Source of the DNA: Thermohalobaculum sp951813525
GTDB lineage: Bacteria; Pseudomonadota; Alphaproteobacteria; Rhodobacterales; Rhodobacteraceae
Assembly (NCBI GenBank): GCA_951813525.2
Contig: CATOTJ020000002.1
Coordinates: 2,108,001 to 2,172,000 of the forward strand
Direction: 5' to 3'
Length of the DNA stretch: 64,000 nt
A model generated the notes under the pieces. It was not told the DNA's origin. It saw only the letters and a list, made by a program, of their open reading frames with translations, and did no database searches. Made by a program: the position numbers and the translations under genes. Positions within the stretch are counted from its first letter, which is position 1, and each line of letters begins with the position of its first letter. Below, one piece after another: positions 50,115-57,701 of the stretch.

Positions 50115-52985
50115 TCAGGCTGCACTGATTTTGCAGAGCGTGGCTTTGGTCTCTTGCATCTGGGTGACCGAGTCATAGCCATATGTCTGCGCGGTGTTCG
50201 AGCTTTCGCCCAGGACATAAGGGTCGGCCCCAGAGGGGTACTTGTCCCTCAGATCCTTGCCTTCGAAATGCCCGCCGAAGTGGAACGGCATGAAGACGAC
50301 GCCCTCGCCGACCCTTTCGGTCAGCATGGCCATCACCTTGACCTTGGCGCCTTCGGCGCCTTCCAACCAGACCTGTGCCCCGTCACGCACGCCCAGATTG
50401 TTGGCATCGCGCGGGTTGATCTCGACGAACATGTCCTGCTGCAATTCGGCAAGCCAGGGGTTCGACCGGCTTTCCTCGCCGCCGCCTTCGTATTCCACAA
50501 GCCGACCACTGGTCAGGATCAACGGGTAATCCTTGGAGAAGTCGTTCTTCTGGATCGAGGCGTACATGGTCGGCAGGCGGTAGAATTTCCGATCTTCATA
50601 GGTCGGATAGTCTGCCACCAGATCACGGCGGTTGGTGTAGAGCGGCTCGCGGTGCAGCGGCACCGGATCCGGGAAGGTCCACACCACGGCCCGGGCCTTT
50701 GCGTTGCCGAACGGCGCACAGCCATGGGCAATTGCAACCCGCTGGATCCCGCCCGAAAGGTCGGTTTTCCAGTTGGTCTTGGGCCCGGCAATGCCGTCGA
50801 TCACGGCCCGCTCTTCCGCGGTCAGATCGCCGTCCCAACCCAGATCCATCAACATCTGCATGCTGAATTCCGGATAGCCATCCGGAATTTCGGACCCGGC
50901 CGAGGCAACGCCTTCGGCCAGCAGGTTGTCACCATCCCTTTCCGTGCCGAACCGGGCGCGGAAGGTCAAACCGCCTTCGGCCACCGACTTTGACATATCG
51001 TAGAGGTTCGGTGTGCCCGGGTGGCCCATTTCAGGCGGACCCCAGCTTGGCCATGGCATGCCATAGTATTCACCGTCATTCGGGCCGCCCACAGCCTGCA
51101 ACGTCGTCTTGTCGAACGTATGCTGGTTGGCCATGTGGCTTTTGATCCGGTCGGGGCTTTGGCCGGTATAGCCGATCGTCCACATCCCCTTGTTGATCTC
51201 GGCCGTGATGTCTTCGACCTTCGGCTCGTCGGTTTCTGCGTTTACTTCGATGTTGCGGAAGATCCGGTCGGCAAAGCCGAATTTCTTCGAGAATTTGGCG
51301 ATGATCGTATGATCCGGCAGGCTTTCCCAGAGCGGCTCGACGACTTTGTCGCGCCACTGTATCGAGCGGTTCGACGCGGTGACCGAGCCATAGGTTTCGA
51401 ACTGGGTCGAAGCGGGCAGCAGGTAAACGCCGTCCTCCCGATCCGGCAACACAGCCGAGACCGTCGGATAGGGATCGACGACCACCAGCATGTCCAGCTT
51501 TTCCATGGCCTTTTTCATTTCAGGACCACGGGTCTGAGAGTTCGGAGCGTGGCCCCAAAGCACCATGGCCCGGACATTGTCCGGCTGATCCATGTTGTCT
51601 TTGTTTTCCAGCACACCATCGATCCACCGCGACACCGGGATACCGGCCGATGTCATCAGCTTTTCGTCGCGGAACTGGCCCTTCAGCCAAGCCATGTCCT
51701 CTTCCCAGACACGGCCCCAGTGCGCCCACGAACCGGCTTTGACGCCGTAATAGCCCGGCAGCGTGTGCGACAGCACACCCAGATCCGTGGCGCCCTGAAC
51801 ATTGTCATGGCCGCGGAAGATGTTGGTGCCGCCGCCCGACGTACCCATGTTGCCAAGGGCCAACTGCAGCACGCAGTAAGCGCGTGTGTTGTTGTTGCCG
51901 TTGGTATGCTGGGTGCCGCCCATGCACCAGATCACGGTGCCGGGGCGGTTATTGGCCAGTGTCTTGGCAACCCGCTTCAGCTGTCTGCCCGGTGTGCCGG
52001 TGACACGCTCGACCTCTTCCGGGGTCCATTTGGCCACTTCCTCGCGGATTTGGTCCATGCCCCACACACGGGTGCGGATGAACTCTTTGTCGTCCCACTC
52101 GTTTTCGAAGATGTGCCAAAGGATGCCCCAGATCAGCGCAACGTCGGTGCCCGGACGGAACCGGACATGCTCGTCGGCATGGGCTGCGGTGCGCGTAAAC
52201 CGCGGATCGCACACGATCAGCGGGGCGTTGTTTTCTTCCTTGGCCTTCAACAGGTGCAACAGGGAAACCGGGTGCGCCTCGGCCGGGTTGCCGCCGATGA
52301 TGAAGATCGCCTTGGAATTGTGGATGTCGTTATAGGAGTTGGTCATGGCGCCGTAGCCCCATGTGTTCGCAACGCCTGCAACGGTGGTCGAGTGGCAGAT
52401 CCGCGCCTGGTGGTCGACGTTGTTCGTGCCCCAGTACCCTGCGAACTTGCGGAACAGGTAGGCCTGTTCGTTCGAATGCTTGGCCGATCCCAGCCAATAG
52501 ACGCTGTCGGGTCCGCTTTCATCGCGGATCTTCATCATGCCGTCGCCGATCTCGTTGATCGCGTCGTCCCAGGACATCCGCTGCCATTTGCCGCCGGACA
52601 ACTTCATCGGGTATTTCAGCCGGCGCTCGCCATGGGCGTGCTCGCGTACAGCGGCGCCTTTCGCGCAGTGTGCGCCCAGATTGAACGGGCTGTCCCAGCC
52701 CGGTTCCTGGCCGACCCAGACGCCATTGGCAACTTCGGCCAGAACGGTGCAGCCGACCGAGCAGTGGGTGCAAACCGATTTGATGACTTCCACCGCGCCG
52801 TCCGTCGAGGCGGCAGCCTGCGCCTTGGTCACGGTGCCGCCGGTGGCGCCCAGCGCCGCCAGGCCACCAATGGCAAGGCCGGAATTGCGCAAAAACGCGC
52901 GGCGGTCGAGGGATGTTTCGGCAATCTGGCCGACCATCGACCCGGTCGAGGTGCGTCTTACCCCGTTGGTCTTTTTCCTGAGCAT
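50115..52985 (-). CDS. Tat-exported formate dehydrogenase alpha subunit
   Basis: A 956-residue molybdo/tungsto enzyme. The Tat signal carries DRRAFLRN at 27-34, followed by a hydrophobic stretch to about 60. The [4Fe-4S] motif is CTHCSVGC (72-79) plus Cys107. The metal is bound by Cys197 in ARICHSTTVAG, where other enzymes have selenocysteine, and His198 follows. It is a cysteine-type respiratory enzyme in the periplasm. Sequence in the C-terminal part includes NGNNNTRAYCVLQLALGNMG. It sits between the small Tat protein and the beta subunit. No fdhD is in the window. Confidence 0.95.
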   Translation of the reverse strand: MLRKKTNGVRRTSTGSMVGQIAETSLDRRAFLRNSGLAIGGLAALGATGGTVTKAQAAASTDGAVEVIKSVCTHCSVGCTVLAEVANGVWVGQEPGWDSPFNLGAHCAKGAAVREHAHGERRLKYPMKLSGGKWQRMSWDDAINEIGDGMMKIRDESGPDSVYWLGSAKHSNEQAYLFRKFAGYWGTNNVDHQARICHSTTVAGVANTWGYGAMTNSYNDIHNSKAIFIIGGNPAEAHPVSLLHLLKAKEENNAPLIVCDPRFTRTAAHADEHVRFRPGTDVALIWGILWHIFENEWDDKEFIRTRVWGMDQIREEVAKWTPEEVERVTGTPGRQLKRVAKTLANNRPGTVIWCMGGTQHTNGNNNTRAYCVLQLALGNMGTSGGGTNIFRGHDNVQGATDLGVLSHTLPGYYGVKAGSWAHWGRVWEEDMAWLKGQFRDEKLMTSAGIPVSRWIDGVLENKDNMDQPDNVRAMVLWGHAPNSQTRGPEMKKAMEKLDMLVVVDPYPTVSAVLPDREDGVYLLPASTQFETYGSVTASNRSIQWRDKVVEPLWESLPDHTIIAKFSKKFGFADRIFRNIEVNAETDEPKVEDITAEINKGMWTIGYTGQSPDRIKSHMANQHTFDKTTLQAVGGPNDGEYYGMPWPSWGPPEMGHPGTPNLYDMSKSVAEGGLTFRARFGTERDGDNLLAEGVASAGSEIPDGYPEFSMQMLMDLGWDGDLTAEERAVIDGIAGPKTNWKTDLSGGIQRVAIAHGCAPFGNAKARAVVWTFPDPVPLHREPLYTNRRDLVADYPTYEDRKFYRLPTMYASIQKNDFSKDYPLILTSGRLVEYEGGGEESRSNPWLAELQQDMFVEINPRDANNLGVRDGAQVWLEGAEGAKVKVMAMLTERVGEGVVFMPFHFGGHFEGKDLRDKYPSGADPYVLGESSNTAQTYGYDSVTQMQETKATLCKISAA

Positions 52986-53091
52986 TCTCTTCTCCCTTGA
53001 GCCCGCAACTTGTCGGACCGCTTCAGGTTATGGGTGCCTGCCGGAGGTCGGGCGTTTCGCAACCGGTTACCGGCGTTGGCAGGATCTCGCC

Positions 53092-53274
53092 TCAGAAGCG
53101 GGCGCTGTCCAGATAGGCCTTTACATGGGCCGTCTTGCGCAGGCCCTCGCCTTGCGTTTCGGGTGCCGCTTCGGCCTCGTCGGTGGTCACGACGGCGGCG
53201 GCTGCCACTGCCGGGGCCGCGACGGTCGCAAGCTTTAAAAAGCTCCTGCGGCCCTCATCGGTTTTTTCTGTCAT
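53092..53274 (-). CDS. Small Tat-signal protein of formate dehydrogenase regions
   Basis: A 60-residue protein: MTEKTDEGRRSFLKLATVAA opens a Tat signal (GRRSFLK) with a hydrophobic stretch to about 32, and the tail is RKTAHVKAYLDSARF. It matches the family known as formate dehydrogenase region Tat target proteins, of unknown role. It lies between the TorD-type chaperone and the alpha subunit and is translated with them. The ATG at 53274 has GGAGG upstream. Confidence 0.88.
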   Translation of the reverse strand: MTEKTDEGRRSFLKLATVAAPAVAAAAVVTTDEAEAAPETQGEGLRKTAHVKAYLDSARF

Positions 53275-53326
53275 CAAGCGTCCTCCCTGGTTGCCGGTCC
53301 TGTGCACAGAACCGTTCGCTTGCTTG

Positions 53327-53944
53327 CTAGTGCGGACCGTCGCCCGCCATCCGGAAAGCTTCCTTCTCGATTTCCATAAAGATGCGCCCGACCGAACCGA
53401 CCGGCGCATAAAAGACCGAGGATTTCGCCCCCTCCAGATCCGTGAAAAAGTGTTTCGCCCATGGGGCGATGTGCGCGTTGAAGAATGTGCGCTGGCGCTC
53501 CAGCGCCGCGGGCATATTGAACCGGCCGCGGATCATTCCGGCCATCATCTCGCACAGCGAGGCGATGTTGTCCTCCGGCTCGTAGACATTCGGCGCACGC
53601 TCGATGCCCAGCCGGTTCATGTCATTGCGCAGAACGGCGAGCGGTTTCTCGTTCAGGAAACCGGTCATGTAATAGCTTGCATAGGGCAGCAGCTCGCCGC
53701 GACCGAGGCCGATGAAAAGCGCTTCGAACTCGACCCTGACCGCGCCGGGGCCAGCCGCCCTGGCGATCCGGGACAGCGCAGAGATCGCCCGCCCAAGCTC
53801 GGTTTCATCGCCTTTCAGTTCCGCAGCCTGTTTCAGCACGGCCCCTTCGGGCGGAAACGCCAACAGCGCGCCCAAGAAATCATAGAGATCCGCACGCAGC
53901 AGATCTTCATCCGGGATAAAATTGTTCATGGCAGCTTCGGCCAA
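53327..53944 (-). CDS. TorD/DmsD-family chaperone for the formate dehydrogenase
   Basis: A 205-residue all-helical cytoplasmic chaperone that keeps a molybdoenzyme unfolded or cofactor-competent before Tat export. It shows LLRADLYDFLGALLAFPPEG near the N-terminus, LFIGLGRGELLPYASYYMTG in the middle and the late EKEAFRMAGDGPH. It is the first gene of the formate dehydrogenase operon. Its start is probably TTG at 53944, because a strong GGGGGAGG lies directly before it; the next ATG at 53929 is 18 bases away. Confidence 0.85.
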   Translation of the reverse strand: MAEAAMNNFIPDEDLLRADLYDFLGALLAFPPEGAVLKQAAELKGDETELGRAISALSRIARAAGPGAVRVEFEALFIGLGRGELLPYASYYMTGFLNEKPLAVLRNDMNRLGIERAPNVYEPEDNIASLCEMMAGMIRGRFNMPAALERQRTFFNAHIAPWAKHFFTDLEGAKSSVFYAPVGSVGRIFMEIEKEAFRMAGDGPH

Positions 53945-54107
53945 GTTCCTCCCCCGACCGCCTTAAACGGCGATTCATTGGTTGATTGCGACACACTACG
54001 CTACGTCAAAACAATATCAATCGGATTCGGCACACCGGCGCCCGCTTTCCACGTAGTGGATTATCCGGGCCGCACCGCATTCGGCGGCGCAGCCGGGTTG
54101 GCGCCCG

Positions 54108-54911
54108 TTATCGGCCCAGAATCTCGTCGATTTCGGCTGCGCTTGCCGCCGCCGACAGGACCGATAGATCGCCGCTGCCCAAAACGGCCCGGGCGCCGTC
54201 CAGTGCAGCCTGCTGCGTCACCCGCGCCAGGGTTCCGCCCAGCGAGATCCGCCCGGCGCCCATCGCGGCGATTTCCGCAACGCTGTGCCCGGTCATCCGG
54301 CCCGCCGCCAGCACGTTGACCGCCGGTCCGATTACGGCCAGTTCGCGAATGGTGTCCTCCTTGACCAGGGGGGCGTAGATGACTTCGGCCCCGGCATCCG
54401 CAAAGGCCCGGCAGCGGCGCACCGCCTCGTCGGCATCATAGGCGCGGGTCATCCAACCGTCTGCCCGCGCGGTCAGAACGATGTCGACGGCGCGGGCCGC
54501 TTCGACCGCTGCCTCGATCCGCGCAACCGAAAGCTCGAACGAATAGGCGGCGCTGCCGGGCAGATCGATGTCCTCGATGGAAACACCGGCCAACCCCGCC
54601 TCCGCCGCCATGCGCACTGTTTCGGCGACAGTCTCGGGCTCGGCGCCAAAACCATTCTCGAAATCGCCACTGACCGGAACACCCAGTTCTGCCAGTTCTG
54701 CCGCGTGCGCCAAGGACCGGTCGCGTCCGTTCAAGCCGCCATCCGGCAGACCCAGCGTGAACCCATACCCCGACGAGGTTGTGGCAATTGCCTTGGCGCC
54801 CGCATGGATCATCACCTTGGCCGAACCGATATCCCAAGGGTTCGGCATCACCAATGGGTCGCCGGGGCGGTGCAGCGACCGGAACAGGGCGACTTTCTTG
54901 GATCGGCTCAT
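54108..54911 (-). CDS. Isocitrate lyase/PEP-mutase-superfamily protein
   Basis: A 267-residue TIM-barrel lyase of the PEP mutase/oxaloacetate decarboxylase type. It has DIGSAKVMIHAGAKAIATTS, the metal-binding GDFENGFG near residue 82, GVSIEDID near 112 and TARADGWM. The lyase loop KKCGH of true isocitrate lyase is not evident, so a phosphonate or oxaloacetate-type reaction is more likely. It overlaps the decarboxylase stop by 4 bp (ATGA), giving a coupled pair whose joint pathway is unknown. Confidence 0.88.
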   Translation of the reverse strand: MSRSKKVALFRSLHRPGDPLVMPNPWDIGSAKVMIHAGAKAIATTSSGYGFTLGLPDGGLNGRDRSLAHAAELAELGVPVSGDFENGFGAEPETVAETVRMAAEAGLAGVSIEDIDLPGSAAYSFELSVARIEAAVEAARAVDIVLTARADGWMTRAYDADEAVRRCRAFADAGAEVIYAPLVKEDTIRELAVIGPAVNVLAAGRMTGHSVAEIAAMGAGRISLGGTLARVTQQAALDGARAVLGSGDLSVLSAAASAAEIDEILGR

Positions 54912-56302
54912 TCGATTGCTCCTGTAAGCTCGCTAATGACATCGCAGGCCAGTCGGATATCCGCCTCGGTCGTTTCGAACTGACCGATGGTCATGCGGAT
55001 GACGAAACGGCCTTCATGGGTCGTCTGTGTCAGGTAGATGCGGCCATCGGTATTGATCGCGTCGATCAGGCGGCGTGTCGGGTCGTCGCCGCCGCGATGG
55101 GCAAAGCTGAACAGTCCCAGGATCGGCTCGGTCGTGATTTCCAGATCCGGTTGGGCACGCACCGTATCGGCGGCCAAAACCGTCCAGGCGACGTGATTGC
55201 GAATGCGGGCGCGTAACCCGTCAAGACCGTAGGCCCGCAGAAGGAACCAAACCTTCAGCGCCCGGAACCGGCGGCCCAAGGGAACCGACCATTCATTGAA
55301 GTTGACGACTTCGTCCTCGCCGATGGTTTGCAGATAATCGGGGCGCAGGCCCACAGTCCGGATCAAAGCGGCAGGATCGCGGATCAGATGGGCGGTACAT
55401 TCCACCTGCGCCCCCAGCCATTTATGAGGATTGAAGACGATGCTGTCGGCCCGTTCCGCCCCGGCCCAGAAATGGCGGTATTCGGGACAAATCATGGCCG
55501 AACCGGCCCAGGCGGCATCAATATGGGTGTAGATATCTTCAGCCTCGGCGACATCCATGACCGCTGCCACCGGGTCCATGGCACCGATCGAGGTGCCGCC
55601 AGTGCAGATCACGATCCCGGCCGGCAGATGCCCCGCGGCCCGGTCGTCGGCAATCGCGGCTTTCAGGGCGGCGGGGTCCATCCCGAAATCATCGGTTACC
55701 GGTATCTTGACCAGATTGTCCTGGCCTATTCCGGCCAGCCTGACGGCCTTGTCGATCGACGAGTGGGTCTGGGCCGACGCATAGATCCGAAGGCACGGTC
55801 CGCCCGCCATGCCTTCGGTCAATCCCTTCCAGGCCAAAGCCCGTTCGCGCATGACCAGGACCGCGCACAGCGTCGCCGTTGTCGCCGAATCCTGCAAGGT
55901 GCCGGAAAACCCTTCGGGCAGGCCAACCGCCTGACGCAGCCAGTCGATCATGACCTGCTCGATCTCGGTCGCTGCGGGAGAGGTTTGCCACAGCATGCAC
56001 TGCGCCGCCATCGCAGTCGCCAACTGATCGGCAATCATACTGGCCGGTGCAGCATTGGCCGGGAAGTAGGCAAAGAACCGCGGATGCTGCCAATGGGTCA
56101 TCGCGTCCGGGACAATGCGTTCGAAATCGGCGAAAATCGCCTCCATGTCCTCGGCGCTTTCCGGCGGTGCGCCTGGCAGCAAGGCGGCAACCTCGCCCGG
56201 CAGGATAGGCGGGCGTACCGGACGATTACCCAGACCGTCATGATAGTCCGCGCCCCAATCGGCGGCGCGGTGCGCCCAGTGGCGATAGTCGTTCCGGTCC
56301 AT
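54908..56302 (-). CDS. PLP-dependent decarboxylase (aromatic-L-amino-acid type)
   Basis: A 464-residue group II decarboxylase. The N-terminus is MDRNDYRHWAHRAADWGADY, the substrate region has HWQHPRFFAYFPANAAPASM, and the PLP lysine is in VFNPHKWLGAQVECTA near residue 300; SGTLQDSATTATLCAVLVMR precedes it. These fit aromatic-amino-acid or related decarboxylases. The ATG at 56302 matches the family start; ATG 56317 is possible. A decayed copy of its first 56 bases lies 190 bp upstream. Confidence 0.92.
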   Translation of the reverse strand: MDRNDYRHWAHRAADWGADYHDGLGNRPVRPPILPGEVAALLPGAPPESAEDMEAIFADFERIVPDAMTHWQHPRFFAYFPANAAPASMIADQLATAMAAQCMLWQTSPAATEIEQVMIDWLRQAVGLPEGFSGTLQDSATTATLCAVLVMRERALAWKGLTEGMAGGPCLRIYASAQTHSSIDKAVRLAGIGQDNLVKIPVTDDFGMDPAALKAAIADDRAAGHLPAGIVICTGGTSIGAMDPVAAVMDVAEAEDIYTHIDAAWAGSAMICPEYRHFWAGAERADSIVFNPHKWLGAQVECTAHLIRDPAALIRTVGLRPDYLQTIGEDEVVNFNEWSVPLGRRFRALKVWFLLRAYGLDGLRARIRNHVAWTVLAADTVRAQPDLEITTEPILGLFSFAHRGGDDPTRRLIDAINTDGRIYLTQTTHEGRFVIRMTIGQFETTEADIRLACDVISELTGAIE

Positions 56303-56686
56303 GGTCGTCCCCAACAAATCCCATCGCGAACACTGTCACCGGACGGCGCGGCGTTCCAGCCCATTGAGCCTCACGCCATACGCCGGTCCTGGCAAGTGTT
56401 TTGGCGGGCCGTACCACGCCCAGGCAATCTTGAAGGTCAGCGCCCCGATCAGCGGCGCGGTGCGCCCGATGGCGGCTCGCAGCGTTTCCGTTGAACACCT
56501 ATTCCGATCATCGCCCCGGCAAAACCAGATTGCAACACAAACCAACAAGCTGACAGATACCGCCCGAACGGTAACAACTGTTACATACTAAAGTGCATTT
56601 CGCGCGCTCACTGACCTCACTAACATAATAATGCACTGCTTTTTTGCCGTTTAGTACTTGTATGAATATTATTGGTGGAGTCCAAA
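56303..56686. other. Intergenic region with partial duplication
   Basis: No convincing gene is found in these 384 bp. An ungapped 56-bp segment (56419-56474) is 45/56 identical to 56229-56284, the start of the decarboxylase gene, so it is a degraded duplication of the gene's 5' end. The right part (56560-56685) is AT-rich (for example TAACATAATAATG) and probably holds the promoter of the orphan cysteine-rich gene. Confidence 0.6.
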
Positions 56687-57616
56687 ATGCCCGGCCCTGT
56701 CACGAACGCAATTCGCTTACAAAAACCCGCCACAATGAACCACGAAATCTACTCTTTGGCGCTTATTCCGACTGCACACGGATTTCCGGCAGCAGGGGTT
56801 CAGATCCTCGCCGACTATGTGGATTCGCATATCTACACCGCCTGCCACGATATCGCGGCCGCGCTGGTCAACGTGCTGAGAGCCCCGGCCGGGGTCATGC
56901 ACGGCCCTTCGGTGGGTGCCGCCGCAGTGCACACCGCGAACAACCATTTCGGTGACAATATGGCGTTGAAGGTCGACTATGGCCTGCACTCGTTCACGCT
57001 GATTGCGCGGGCCGGGCGGCTCGAATGTATCGAGGGCTGGGCTGGCGGAAACGCCGTATACAGAAATCCGGTCCACAACTCAATTTTCAACGATGAAAGG
57101 GCAAGTCAGGTCTGGGACGCACCGGGGATCGGCAACGACCCCATTGTCATACCGCAATTGGCCGGACAAACGACCGTCGTCGCGGCGCGGGCCGCAATTG
57201 CCGAACTGCTGTCGCCGGTTCAGGCGACGCGCGCGCGGGGCTGCAACAGGATAAGCCGGGCCGGACTTGGCGGCTTTGGACCGATCAACGCTGTCCCAAA
57301 TCTCTCGGTTGAATGCTATGCGCTGGATACCGACCATGCGATCGGCGCGCGGTATGCCGCGCTTGCCGAAATTGCTGCCGATTGGGGGCAGATGGCCCGC
57401 CAGCACGTCACGCAGCGTTGGACTTGCTCTCGGTGTTTGGCGCCGCACGGATACTTTAGTTCCTGGTGGAACATCTGGGGCCAGTGCGGGGGCAATTGCG
57501 CACGCGTTTATTGCCCGACCTGCCGCGGTCAGTTACCGAATTTCGTGTTCGCCGGTGCAACCCACCGCTCTTGCTGTGGTCAGGCGACGGATGACCTGGA
57601 TGGATCGGGTCCCTAA
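56687..57616 (+). CDS. Orphan protein with C-terminal cysteine-rich (zinc-like) domain
   Basis: A 309-residue protein I do not recognise. It starts MPGPVTNAIRLQKPATMNHE. The C-terminal 65 residues hold eight cysteines in pairs, CSRC, CGGNC, CPTC and CC, with tryptophans and glycines between (SSWWNIWGQCGG), a pattern able to bind two zinc ions. Before it, a Cys-His helix (TACHDIAAALVNVLRA, about 46-61), LHSFTLI (about 95) and ECIEGWAG could form a Cys-His-Glu arrangement like papain-type enzymes; this is speculative. No signal peptide or transmembrane segment. The upstream is AT-rich and the neighbours are unrelated, suggesting a transferred gene. Confidence 0.7.
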   Translation: MPGPVTNAIRLQKPATMNHEIYSLALIPTAHGFPAAGVQILADYVDSHIYTACHDIAAALVNVLRAPAGVMHGPSVGAAAVHTANNHFGDNMALKVDYGLHSFTLIARAGRLECIEGWAGGNAVYRNPVHNSIFNDERASQVWDAPGIGNDPIVIPQLAGQTTVVAARAAIAELLSPVQATRARGCNRISRAGLGGFGPINAVPNLSVECYALDTDHAIGARYAALAEIAADWGQMARQHVTQRWTCSRCLAPHGYFSSWWNIWGQCGGNCARVYCPTCRGQLPNFVFAGATHRSCCGQATDDLDGSGP

Positions 57617-57662
57617 GGGCATTTTTCAGCCTGAATGATCCAATCGGGCGCCTTGAAAGCGC

Positions 57663-57695
57663 GGCCCGCGAATGGACAACTGCCATTCGCGGGCC
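57663..57695. terminator. Strong hairpin between convergent genes
   Basis: GGCCCGCGAATGG and CCATTCGCGGGCC form a perfect 13-bp stem with a 7-base loop (57663-57675, 57683-57695) in the 85-bp gap between two convergent stops. It is the best stem in this part of the window. There is only a weak T-run, but the position makes it a likely two-way terminator. Confidence 0.75.
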
Positions 57696-57701
57696 AGTGT
57701 T

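Noticed and set aside
51021..53000. Long plus-strand open frame opposite the formate dehydrogenase alpha subunit
   Set aside because: It is antisense to the Tat-signal and CTHCSVGC gene and has no ribosome site or motif of its own.
56336..56548. 70-codon minus-strand frame upstream of the decarboxylase
   Set aside because: Part of it is the degraded copy of the decarboxylase 5' end, and there is no ribosome site; I consider it non-coding.
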